A stretch of DNA of 64,000 nucleotides from contig DAOUAM010000087.1 in assembly GCA_034433305.1 (NCBI GenBank), positions 1 through 64,000 on the forward strand. The letters run 5' to 3'. A program made the position numbers and the translations under genes. Shown here piece by piece: positions 1 through 6,968 of the stretch (positions are counted from its first letter, which is position 1; every line of letters begins with the position of its first letter). The notes beneath the pieces were generated by a model. That model worked only from the letters and a program-made list of their open reading frames with translations. It searched no databases and had not been told where the DNA came from. Source of the DNA: DAOUAM01 sp034433305 (lineage in GTDB: Bacteria; Chloroflexota; Dehalococcoidia; Lucifugimonadales; DAOUAM01).

Positions 1-140
1 GAAGGCATGTCCTGGGCGACGTGGGCCAGGACGGCTTCGTGGCGGGGCCAGTACACCTTCCAGAAGTGCTTCAGCCCCTGTGCTTCCTGTCGAGAGAGTC
101 TCACAGAAGAGAAAGAAGGCCCTTCACCGAGCGTGACCAT
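1..140 (-). CDS. Hypothetical protein, N-terminal 46 residues (cut by window start)
   Basis: The minus strand is open from an ATG at 138-140 to the window edge. A good ribosome binding site (GGAGGGG) lies 8 bases before that ATG. A GTG at 102-104 is a second possible start, but it has no comparable site. The visible peptide begins MVTLGEGPSF and continues into a charged, aromatic stretch (FWKVYWPRHEAVLAHV) with amphipathic helical character and codon use like the neighbouring genes. I do not recognise the family from this fragment. Its 5' leader would run back through the hairpin-containing gap before the tRNA gene. Confidence 0.5.
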   Translation of the reverse strand, partial: MVTLGEGPSFSSVRLSRQEAQGLKHFWKVYWPRHEAVLAHVAQDMP

Positions 141-554
141 TTCACTACCCCTCCGTGCCCGAGCCGCCGGCTACAGCCAGGCCCTTGAAGAAAGGCCTCA
201 GCCACCGTGAAGTGCAGCCGGGGTATCTCGGGCCAACGATTCCCACAAACTGCCTACCAGGCTACGCCAGTCAGCGCGCTCACCCTTGAAAGCGCCATGC
301 AAGTCCAGCGGGGCACTGACTTGTGCCCCTGCTCCGTCACCTGCCCTTTCGGCAGGTCCTGGGCGCCGGGAGTGTCATGTCTGTTGGGGCGCTCCAGCCG
401 GGGATGGCTGCACGAAGACTTCGGGCCAGCATGCTGGCGTCATAGGGACAGAGGCAACGAAGAGCTAGGGGCAAATGTCCAGGACAGATTTGAGGCATGG
501 CAACGGATGGCAGTCCTCACCCCGCGTGCCTTTAAAGCAGGCGCACCCCACCAC
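141..554. other. Gene-poor gap with two adjacent hairpins and a palindrome
   Basis: I see no convincing gene here; the plus-strand reading frames look random in composition. Three structures stand out. A perfect 7-bp hairpin lies at 310-329 (GGGGCAC/GTGCCCC, 6-base loop). A second perfect 7-bp hairpin lies at 339-357 (ACCTGCC/GGCAGGT, 5-base loop). A 14-bp palindrome GCCAGCATGCTGGC lies at 425-438. On the minus strand the hairpins sit in the leader of the truncated gene at the window start, so they could be leader RNA. I found no match by eye to SRP RNA, RNase P, tmRNA or a cobalamin riboswitch. Confidence 0.4.
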
Positions 555-629
555 TGGTGGGCTCGGTAGGGATCGAACCTACGACCAATCGGTTATGAGC
601 CGACCGCTCTGCCACTGAGCTACGAGCCC
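555..629 (-). tRNA. tRNA-Met (anticodon CAT)
   Basis: On the minus strand a cloverleaf begins GGGCTCG, pairs with CGAGCCC, has a D-arm GCTC/GAGC, an anticodon loop CTCATAA and a T-arm with GGTTCGATCCC. The 3' CCA is encoded (555-557), preceded by discriminator A. The CAT anticodon and the absence of initiator features suggest elongator tRNA-Met. An Ile2 tRNA with lysidine-modified CAT cannot be excluded, because the bases after the anticodon stem resemble E. coli Ile2. Confidence 0.93.
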
Positions 630-638
630 CCAAGTTGT

Positions 639-667
639 AGGGTACTCAAAGCCACTGGTGGTGTCAA
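639..667 (-). promoter_or_regulatory. Promoter of tRNA-Met
   Basis: On the minus strand a perfect -35 TTGACA (662-667) is followed after 17 bases by TACCCT (639-644), about 10 bases before the tRNA 5' end. Spacing is ideal and the -10 keeps the TA...T core. Confidence 0.6.
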
Positions 668-681
668 GGTTGAGGCGCGTG

Positions 682-710
682 TTGACAGAGCGCCCACGTT
701 GGGTTAAATT
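682..710 (+). promoter_or_regulatory. Promoter of the aminotransferase gene
   Basis: A perfect -35 TTGACA (682-687), a 17-base spacer and TAAATT (705-710) precede the aminotransferase start by about 45 bases. It is divergent from the tRNA-Met promoter, 15 bases away. Confidence 0.55.
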
Positions 711-755
711 CGCCTCGGCGTGACAGAACAATTACCAGGTTGAAAGCTGACGACA

Positions 756-1940
756 ATGGCAGTGGCGAAGAAAGTCCAGAAGTTCATGGCACAAGGCTCC
801 TGGATACGCAGGATGTTTGAGGAGGGCATTGCTCTCAAGCGGCAGTTCGGCGAGGACAACGTTTTCGACCTGTCCCTGGGCAATCCTATCATGGAGCCGC
901 CGCAGGAGTTTTTCTCCGAGCTACGGCGCATCGCCGAAAGCCCCGCTCCAGGCATGCACCGCTACATGCCCAATGCTGGGTACGTGGAGACGCGGGCAGC
1001 GGTGGCGGCGCAGTTGAGAGAGGAGACCGGCCTGGACTTCACCCATAACGAGATCGTGATGACCTGCGGAGCAGGAGGGGCGCTGAATGTGGTGCTCAAG
1101 ACGCTCCTGGACCCGGGGGACGAGGTCATCATCTTCGCGCCCTACTTTGTGGAGTACCACTTCTATGCCGATAACCACGGTGGCACCTGCAAGGTGGTGC
1201 CGCCCGATGACCGTTTCTATCCCGACCTGGCGGCCCTGGAGGCCAGCTTCACCGACAGGACGCGAGTTGTGCTGGTCAACTCGCCCAACAACCCCACGGG
1301 AGTGGTGTACGGCGCTGACCTCCTGGCCCGTATGGGCGAAATCATTGGCCAGAAGGAGCAGGAGTTTGGCCGTGAAATCTTCCTGGTGAGCGACGAGCCT
1401 TACAGGAAGATACTCTTCGACGGCCTGGAGTACCCCTACATATTCCAGTTCCACGTCCGCAGTATAGTCGCCACCTCCCACTCCAAGGACCTGGCGCTGC
1501 CCGGCGAGCGTATAGGCTACATAGCAGTCCACCCCCAGTACGAGGGCCGGACCGAGCTTGCCGACGGCCTGACCTTCTGCAACCGCACCCTGGGATTCGT
1601 CAACGCCCCGGCGCTGATGCAACACATAGTCAGGGCGCTCCAGTCGGTGACGGTCAACGTGGCTGAGTACCAGGCCAAGCGGGACTATCTGTTCCAGGGT
1701 CTGACGGAGATGGGCTACTCGGTCGTACGGCCCCAGGGGGCCTTCTACATGTTCCCGCGCTGCCCCATCCCTGATGATGTGGCCTTCGTGGCAGAACTTC
1801 AGAAGCACAATGTTCTGGTGGTGCCTGGCCGGGGCTTCGGCGTACCGGGCTACTTCCGCATCTCCTACTGCGTGTCAGACCGCGTGCTGGAGGGCGCCCT
1901 CCCTGGCTTCCGTGCGGCCATGGAGCGTTTCAGGCAATAG
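756..1940 (+). CDS. Class I/II pyridoxal-phosphate aminotransferase
   Basis: This is a 394-residue, full-length fold-type I aminotransferase. It shows the NSPNNPTG signature (175-182), the cofactor-contacting Asp in DEPY (213-216) and the Schiff-base lysine in SHSKDLALPGERIGY (Lys244). An Arg near the C terminus (YFRISYC) would bind the substrate carboxylate. The cytosolic enzyme would transfer an amino group between an amino acid and a 2-oxoacid. The family covers aspartate, alanine and aromatic amino acids, and the sequence alone does not fix the substrate. It has its own promoter and is not in an operon: the downstream genes run on the opposite strand. No strong ribosome binding site precedes the ATG. 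Confidence 0.9.
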   Translation: MAVAKKVQKFMAQGSWIRRMFEEGIALKRQFGEDNVFDLSLGNPIMEPPQEFFSELRRIAESPAPGMHRYMPNAGYVETRAAVAAQLREETGLDFTHNEIVMTCGAGGALNVVLKTLLDPGDEVIIFAPYFVEYHFYADNHGGTCKVVPPDDRFYPDLAALEASFTDRTRVVLVNSPNNPTGVVYGADLLARMGEIIGQKEQEFGREIFLVSDEPYRKILFDGLEYPYIFQFHVRSIVATSHSKDLALPGERIGYIAVHPQYEGRTELADGLTFCNRTLGFVNAPALMQHIVRALQSVTVNVAEYQAKRDYLFQGLTEMGYSVVRPQGAFYMFPRCPIPDDVAFVAELQKHNVLVVPGRGFGVPGYFRISYCVSDRVLEGALPGFRAAMERFRQ

Positions 1941-1996
1941 AAGCCTTCGCCTCGCGGGATGCCCTGGCGTCGCAGTAGCGCCGGGCGGCGCAGGCG

Positions 1997-2473
1997 TCAG
2001 GCCTCCCTGTACGCCTTGCCACGGCGCTTGACGCCTTCCAGCAGCCCCAGGTCCAGGGGTTCCACGTGGTGGCCCCTGGGCTGCGGAGGCCGAACCTCCA
2101 GGCCCAGCAGTCCCAGCACCCTGGGATGGGTGTAGTAGGCGTTGTAGGTCTGCCGCACCAGCTCATGGAAAAAGGCTGGGGCCTGGGACTCCACCTGCTG
2201 CAACACCGTGTCCTTCTGCTCGTCGGTGAGAGCGGTGAACTCCGCCGAGTAGCGCCGGTGGCTGGCCAGTTCCACCTGGGCCAGGCCGCTGGAAAACAGG
2301 CGCTTGAGGTCTGTCCTGCCGCCTGCCACGCGGTCAATGTGCCTGGCCACGCCCAGCTCTCCGGCGCCGGGGAACCCGGCGTCCCTGGGGATGATACGGT
2401 CCAGCACGCTCTCCAGCAAGGCTGCCTGGTGCTGCGCCAGGAAGAAGGACTCGCTTCCAGTCTCCACTGTCAT
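1997..2473 (-). CDS. Gluconate 2-dehydrogenase subunit 3 family protein
   Basis: This 158-residue protein resembles the small subunit of membrane-bound sugar/sugar-acid dehydrogenases. It contains the typical LLESVLDRIIPRD...PGAGELGVARHID segment near the N terminus, followed by a helical region ending in PRVLGLLGLEVRPPQPRGH. The start MTVETG at 2473 is chosen because GAGGGAG lies just upstream. The longer frame to 2539 would overlap the preceding gene. It follows the GMC oxidoreductase stop by 22 bases on the same strand, so the two form an operon and probably a complex. No twin-arginine signal is visible, although many relatives have one, and no cytochrome subunit is encoded nearby. Confidence 0.8.
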   Translation of the reverse strand: MTVETGSESFFLAQHQAALLESVLDRIIPRDAGFPGAGELGVARHIDRVAGGRTDLKRLFSSGLAQVELASHRRYSAEFTALTDEQKDTVLQQVESQAPAFFHELVRQTYNAYYTHPRVLGLLGLEVRPPQPRGHHVEPLDLGLLEGVKRRGKAYREA

Positions 2474-2495
2474 GGCTGCTCCCTCGGTAGGCCTG

Positions 2496-4109
2496 CTAGC
2501 CCAGCAGGTTGCGGGCGTTCCTCTTGAAGTAATCAGCAATATACAGGGCCACGGCCTGGATGGTGGACGTGGGGTTGACGGCGCCGGCAGTCACGAAGAC
2601 ACTGCCATCAATGACGAACAGGTTCTTCACGTCGTGGCAACGCCCGTGGGCGTCCACCACGGACGTCCTGGGGTCGTTGCCCATGCGGGCCGTGCCCAGC
2701 AGGTGCCAGCCGGCCGGCCGCAGCAGGGGGTTGACCTGGACATAGCGTGCCCCCGCCGCCTCCAGCACATCGGTCGCCCGGGCGATGCCATGGTCCATCA
2801 TGCTCAGGCTGTTCTGGCTCATGCGGTAGAAGACCCTGGGCGCTGGTATGCCGTGGCTGTCGGCCAGGGAGGAGTCAAGCTCCACCCTGTTGTGTTCCTC
2901 GGGAAGGTCCTCGCCTATGACCGCGATGGTGATGGTGCGGCCAAAGCGCTCGCGGAACACCCTGTGGTGGTCCTTGCCCCAGGGCACGCGCTGGCCCACT
3001 ATGCCGCCCAGCGCGGTATGCACAGGCCCGGAACTGCGCACCACCTGGAATGCGTAGCCCCGGACGAACCCTCGCGACAGGTCGGTCTCATAGAACTGCT
3101 GGCTTATTATGTTGCAGCCTATAGGCCCCTTGTAGCCCTCCAGGTCTTCATCGAACACGCCCGTGACCATGGCGTAAGGATGGAACATAAGGTCTTTGCC
3201 CACCAGCCCGCTGCTGTTGGCCAGTCCATCGGGGAAGAGGGGCGACCTGGAGTTCAGCAGCAGCCTCGGCGTGCCGATGCCATTGCAGGCCAGCACGATT
3301 ATACGCGCCTTCTGCTCGTGTATGCGCCCGTCGGCGTCGTAGTAGATGACGCTTCTGGCCAGGCCGTCCTTGCCGATGGTGATCTCCCGCACGCGGGCCT
3401 GCGTCTTGAGCACAGCGCCCCTGGCGATGGCCTTGGGCCAGTAGGTGATATCTGTGCTGGCCTTGGCTCCCATGTAGCAGCCGATGTCGCAGGGGCCGCA
3501 GTTGTTGCACGCCGGCCGGCCATCGTAAGGCCGCGTCAAGACGGCGCTGTCGGAGGGCCACCAGTGCCAGCCCAGCTTATCGAAGCCGCGTATGATGGTA
3601 TTGCCCAGTTTCCCGACTGGAATGGGAGGCGTCTGCCGGTCTGACTTCGGCGGGCAGGCAGGATCGCCAGCTATGCCGGCGATACCCATCATGCGGTCGT
3701 TAAGCTCGAAGAACGGGGCTAGCTGCTCATAGGTGACCGGCCAGTCGTCCGCCACGCCGTCCAGGCTCCTGACCTTGAAGTCCGAGGGATGGAACCTGGG
3801 GAAGTGAGCGCTCCAGTGTATAGTGCTGCCCCCTACGGCGTTGTACATGAGGGGCGCTATAGGCGAGTCGCTGTTATTTACCGGGTAGTCCTCAGGTAGC
3901 CTCCGGATATTAGGGTCAGGGTTGAAGTCCGTCTGGCGGTGGAGCTCCCAGTCGTCCTGGGTGGACGGGTATGCCTTGGGGTCAGGCCACTTGCCTTGCT
4001 CCAGGCAAAGCACCTTTATGCCTGCCTCGCTCAGACTCCACGCGAAGGCCGCACCCGAGGCGCCGGCGCCTATGACCAGTACATCCACGGTGTCTCTTTC
4101 CCCAGCCAT
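2496..4109 (-). CDS. GMC-family FAD oxidoreductase (gluconate-dehydrogenase-like large subunit)
   Basis: This 537-residue flavoprotein has the FAD-binding GAGASG loop (14-19), the GMC motif GGSTIHWSAHFPRF (93-106) and a C-terminal LLGTARMGNDPR block with an active-site His just before it (GWHLLGT). Four cysteines spaced C-x2-C-x2-C-x3-C (201, 204, 207, 211) resemble the cluster region of gluconate/fructose dehydrogenase flavoproteins. That pattern separates it from choline or cholesterol oxidases. It should oxidise an alcohol or sugar acid and pass electrons to a partner. The start MAGERD at 4109 has AGGAGGG upstream. An alternative ATG at 4142 overlaps a TATAAT that may be its -10. It is cotranscribed with the subunit-3 gene. 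Confidence 0.88.
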   Translation of the reverse strand: MAGERDTVDVLVIGAGASGAAFAWSLSEAGIKVLCLEQGKWPDPKAYPSTQDDWELHRQTDFNPDPNIRRLPEDYPVNNSDSPIAPLMYNAVGGSTIHWSAHFPRFHPSDFKVRSLDGVADDWPVTYEQLAPFFELNDRMMGIAGIAGDPACPPKSDRQTPPIPVGKLGNTIIRGFDKLGWHWWPSDSAVLTRPYDGRPACNNCGPCDIGCYMGAKASTDITYWPKAIARGAVLKTQARVREITIGKDGLARSVIYYDADGRIHEQKARIIVLACNGIGTPRLLLNSRSPLFPDGLANSSGLVGKDLMFHPYAMVTGVFDEDLEGYKGPIGCNIISQQFYETDLSRGFVRGYAFQVVRSSGPVHTALGGIVGQRVPWGKDHHRVFRERFGRTITIAVIGEDLPEEHNRVELDSSLADSHGIPAPRVFYRMSQNSLSMMDHGIARATDVLEAAGARYVQVNPLLRPAGWHLLGTARMGNDPRTSVVDAHGRCHDVKNLFVIDGSVFVTAGAVNPTSTIQAVALYIADYFKRNARNLLG

Positions 4110-4332
4110 GAGGCCCTCCTGCTGCCGCTTGTGAGAGGCCATTATAGCACTCCAGATCGGCCACTGGCTGCCTGCGCCAACGATGTTCCCCCTCAACACA
4201 GGCGCCCAGTAGCATCACTCGCGAGAAGCAGCGTCCTGGTAAGAGTGATATACTCAATATGGATAAGCTAATGCCAGACGAGTTAAAATGCAACAAGCGA
4301 GTAAGGACGGTATGCAAGGGGGGTGATACGAC

Positions 4333-4464
4333 ATGAAGAAGGCAGGCGCGGCCATTGGAATTATCCTCGCGGTCATAACCCTGGGCTGGTGGACCAGGAG
4401 GCAGAGGAAGAAGGCCCAGGAACGGGAGCAGGAGCAACAGAAGGAGCCAGGCACCAGCTCATAG
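4333..4464 (+). CDS. Small single-span membrane protein
   Basis: A 43-residue frame starts at an ATG preceded by GGGGGG. It encodes a Lys-Lys start, one hydrophobic segment (AAIGIILAVITLGWW) and a very charged Lys/Arg/Glu/Gln tail ending GTSS. The design is N-terminal anchor plus cytosolic charged tail. A strong hairpin starts 10 bases after the stop, as expected for a real small gene. AT-rich sequence upstream (4240-4290) could hold its promoter. I do not recognise a family. Confidence 0.55.
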   Translation: MKKAGAAIGIILAVITLGWWTRRQRKKAQEREQEQQKEPGTSS

Positions 4465-4473
4465 CCTCAGCCT

Positions 4474-4504
4474 GCGGGGCCGGGGACTCAGTCTCCGGCC
4501 CCGC
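4474..4504 (+). terminator. Hairpin terminator after the small membrane protein
   Basis: A 14-bp stem (4474-4487 with 4491-4504, one G-T wobble, 3-base loop) lies between two convergent genes. It has no clear U-run, so it may work as a bidirectional or Rho-assisted stop. Confidence 0.55.
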
Positions 4505-4529
4505 CCTCTTGCCGGGCCGGGCGCCGCTG

Positions 4530-5234
4530 TCAGAAGACCTGCCCACCCACCGGGTCAATCACCAGCACCCTGCCTTCTGCCCTGAGGCCCAGGCAGTCCC
4601 TTATCCTGACCATGGCTTCCAGTGCCTGCTGGCGAGTGCCCCAGCCTGTCCGCCGCAGCGCCTCCAGTAGCTCCCGTCCCAGCTTGCACACCTCCGGCGC
4701 TCGCTCCTCGTAGATGACCTCCAGGCGGCGCCAGTCTTCCGGCTCCAGTTCAAGCTGAAGGTCGCAGTAGCGGATGGCCCATGTGCAGTACCAGGCAGTC
4801 CCCGGCCTCGGTACTGGGCTTGAGGAAAGGCCCTTCAGCGCGCCGCTGACAAGACGCGTGTAGATGGCTGGCCTCTTGAAGCCATAGGGGGCCAGCAGGT
4901 CTTCCAGCGCCCTGTGAAGCACTAGCTCCTCGATGTCGCCTCCAACACGCGCCTCGTCCGAGTCCGGCGGGTACTGTGGCCCCCTGCCCGTCCTGGGGAA
5001 CCCCCGCTGTCGCAAGACTACGTGGGCCAACTCGTGGGCGACGTGGTAGGCCAGGTCATCATCAGGGAGGGAGGCCCAGGCGGGAAGCCGTGGCGCGGTC
5101 ACGTCCACGCCCTGATCACCGAAGACGCTGCTGTGCCCTTCCTCTATATACTCTATGGGAATGGGTATTTCAGGCCCCAATCTCTGCCAGAATGCCTCAA
5201 ATGGCTGTACCAGCTCTCGCCCCAGCACCTTCAT
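4530..5234 (-). CDS. Uncharacterised zincin-like protein (HELAH motif)
   Basis: This 234-residue soluble protein contains YHVAHELAHVVL, an HExxH zinc-binding motif (His67, Glu68, His71), in a helix. The downstream region is rich in Glu and His (SDEARVGGDIEELVLHRALEDLL), where a third ligand would be expected. There is no signal peptide and no membrane span. This suggests a small cytosolic metallopeptidase of unknown substrate, or a zinc-binding relative that has lost peptidase activity. Cysteines are scattered rather than paired. It is transcribed divergently from the small helical protein gene at 5317. Family not recognised. Confidence 0.6.
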   Translation of the reverse strand: MKVLGRELVQPFEAFWQRLGPEIPIPIEYIEEGHSSVFGDQGVDVTAPRLPAWASLPDDDLAYHVAHELAHVVLRQRGFPRTGRGPQYPPDSDEARVGGDIEELVLHRALEDLLAPYGFKRPAIYTRLVSGALKGLSSSPVPRPGTAWYCTWAIRYCDLQLELEPEDWRRLEVIYEERAPEVCKLGRELLEALRRTGWGTRQQALEAMVRIRDCLGLRAEGRVLVIDPVGGQVF

Positions 5235-5316
5235 AGGCGTGCCCTTGTGTTATAACATGGAGTGCTATCTTCCGGGGACTCAGGTTAGCGTCAAGGGCCT
5301 GCGGTGTCAAACTGTC

Positions 5317-5646
5317 ATGGAACAGCCTCACACCCAACTGTTCGACCTGCTACCGATAGTGTCCCACGCCGTGACAGAGCAGAACCTGGCGGACCTGGAC
5401 GCCTTCGTGGCCCTGACTCCGGCGCAGCAAGCTGAGAGGCTGGAGCAGGCCTGGGAGGCCCTGGACGCCCACAGCCCCAATCTGGCAGACGCCATCCAGG
5501 GCCTGCTCCGGGGCATCCTGTCCCAGGCGTACATCTCCGACACCCTGAGCGAGGAGGCCCTGGCCCACCTGAGCGCCAATCTCACCTATGCCTTCATCGT
5601 GGTCCTGCGGGCGCTGAACGAGGCCAGGCGCGAGGAGCTGGGCTAG
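5317..5646 (+). CDS. Small helical hypothetical protein
   Basis: This 109-residue protein starts MEQPHTQLFD and is almost entirely predicted amphipathic helix with many Ala, Leu and Glu residues. No catalytic motif or membrane span is seen. The reading frame is open from 5155, but codon use becomes typical only from about 5317. The ATG there has no strong ribosome binding site, so the start is uncertain. It is divergent from the zincin-like gene, and the next gene on its strand has its own promoter. Function unknown. Confidence 0.5.
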   Translation: MEQPHTQLFDLLPIVSHAVTEQNLADLDAFVALTPAQQAERLEQAWEALDAHSPNLADAIQGLLRGILSQAYISDTLSEEALAHLSANLTYAFIVVLRALNEARREELG

Positions 5647-5676
5647 GGCCATCCCCTGGCGGCGCTGGCCTTTCGC

Positions 5677-5698
5677 CGATGGTATAATAGCGCCATCG
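5677..5698 (+). promoter_or_regulatory. Promoter with overlapping inverted repeat
   Basis: A consensus -10 TATAAT (5683-5688) lies inside an inverted repeat CGATGG (5677-5682) / CCATCG (5693-5698). A second pair, GGCGCT (5661-5666) and AGCGCC (5689-5694), also brackets it. The -35 is poor. This looks like a promoter covered by an operator for the following enolase-superfamily gene. Confidence 0.5.
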
Positions 5699-5766
5699 TG
5701 TCCGTCGAGGTAGCTGGCCGTGCAGCCAGCCACCGGGACGGCAATTAGTGGAGAGGATGCCGCCGC

Positions 5767-6909
5767 ATGAAAATCGTGGATGTAAAGGTCCAGGCCTTCA
5801 CTTACAAGAGCAACATCGTCCGGGACTCCGAGGGCCACACGCACCCTGGTCGCGAGCATGAGGAGACTCAGACGCTCATGACCATAGTTACCGATGAAGG
5901 AGCGACTGGTCACGCCTTCGGCGCAAACCCCGGCGTGGTCAGGCACATTGTCAAGCCGGAACTCCTGGGCGAGGACCCGTTCTACCGCGAGCGCATCTGG
6001 CAGAGGCTCAAGAACAACCAGCGCAGCTACCGCGCCCTTAACGACAGGGAGCTATGCGCCGTAGACCTGGCCCTGTGGGACCTGGCGGGGCGGTACTTCA
6101 ACCAGCCGGTCTACAAGCTTCTCGGCGGCTACAGGGACAAGGTCCTGGCCTACGCCAGCACCATGTGCGGCGACGAGTTGCCCGGCGGCCTGAGCACACC
6201 TGAGGAGTACGCCCGCTTTGCCCAGTGGTGCATCCAGCGTGGCTACAAGGCCATAAAGCTCCACACCTGGATGCCGCCCATCCCATGGGCGCCCGACCCC
6301 AGGATGGACGTCAAGGCGTGTGCCGCCATCCGCGAGGCAGTGGGGCCTGACATTCCTCTGATGCTGGACTGTTACCACGGCTACAGCCGCGAGCAGGCGC
6401 TGTACATCGGCCGGGAGTTGGAAAAGCTCAACTTCCACTGGTTCGAGGAGCCAATGGACGAGCATAGCGTCTCGTCCTATGTGTGGCTGGCCCAGCAGCT
6501 TGACATCCCCGTGGTGGGGCCGGAAACCGCCGAAGGCAAGATGCACACCCGGGCCGAATGGATTGTGCGTGGGGCCTCGGATATCAGCCGCGCCGGCGTA
6601 GCCGACGTTGGGGGCATAACGCCCGTGATGAAGACCGTCCACCTGGCCGAAGCCTTCAATATCGCCGTGGAGATACATGGCGGCGGCGCAGGCAACCTCC
6701 AGGTGCTCGGCGCCATGGGCGTCCCCGGCGAATTCTATGAGCGCGGCCTGCTGCACCCCTTCATAGACTATGAAACGCCGGAGCCGTGGCTCAACGCCAG
6801 GGTGGACTACATGGACTCGGAGGGCTACGTCCACCTGCCCCAGCTTCCGGGCCTGGGCTACGACATCAACTTCGACTACATACAGGCCAACGCCGTCAAG
6901 ACCGAGTAG
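5767..6909 (+). CDS. Mandelate racemase/muconate lactonizing enzyme family protein
   Basis: This 380-residue enolase-superfamily enzyme has an N-terminal capping domain and a C-terminal barrel. Metal ligands are at Asp201, Glu227 (FEEP) and Glu253, with the 26-residue spacings of mandelate racemase. A base dyad is at Asp276 and His304 (EIHGGG). The first barrel strand carries Lys164-Leu-His166 where mandelate racemase has Lys-x-Lys, so one base is changed. It would abstract the alpha proton of a carboxylate and either racemise or dehydrate it; the substrate is unknown but probably a sugar acid or hydroxy acid. It has its own promoter and no operon partner. Confidence 0.88.
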   Translation: MKIVDVKVQAFTYKSNIVRDSEGHTHPGREHEETQTLMTIVTDEGATGHAFGANPGVVRHIVKPELLGEDPFYRERIWQRLKNNQRSYRALNDRELCAVDLALWDLAGRYFNQPVYKLLGGYRDKVLAYASTMCGDELPGGLSTPEEYARFAQWCIQRGYKAIKLHTWMPPIPWAPDPRMDVKACAAIREAVGPDIPLMLDCYHGYSREQALYIGRELEKLNFHWFEEPMDEHSVSSYVWLAQQLDIPVVGPETAEGKMHTRAEWIVRGASDISRAGVADVGGITPVMKTVHLAEAFNIAVEIHGGGAGNLQVLGAMGVPGEFYERGLLHPFIDYETPEPWLNARVDYMDSEGYVHLPQLPGLGYDINFDYIQANAVKTE

Positions 6910-6926
6910 CCGGGTGGCGCGAGGCT

Positions 6927-6947
6927 GCCAGGCCTTCCGCGCCTGGC
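6927..6947. terminator. Hairpin between convergent genes
   Basis: A perfect 7-bp stem GCCAGGC/GCCTGGC (6927-6933 and 6941-6947, 7-base loop) lies between the convergent stops of the enolase-superfamily gene and the O-antigen-ligase-like gene. No U-run follows. Confidence 0.4.
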
Positions 6948-6968
6948 CATGGCTGGGAGATGTCGGGT

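Noticed and set aside
141..554. SRP RNA, RNase P RNA, tmRNA or cobalamin riboswitch
   Set aside because: The diagnostic conserved words of these RNAs were not found on either strand.
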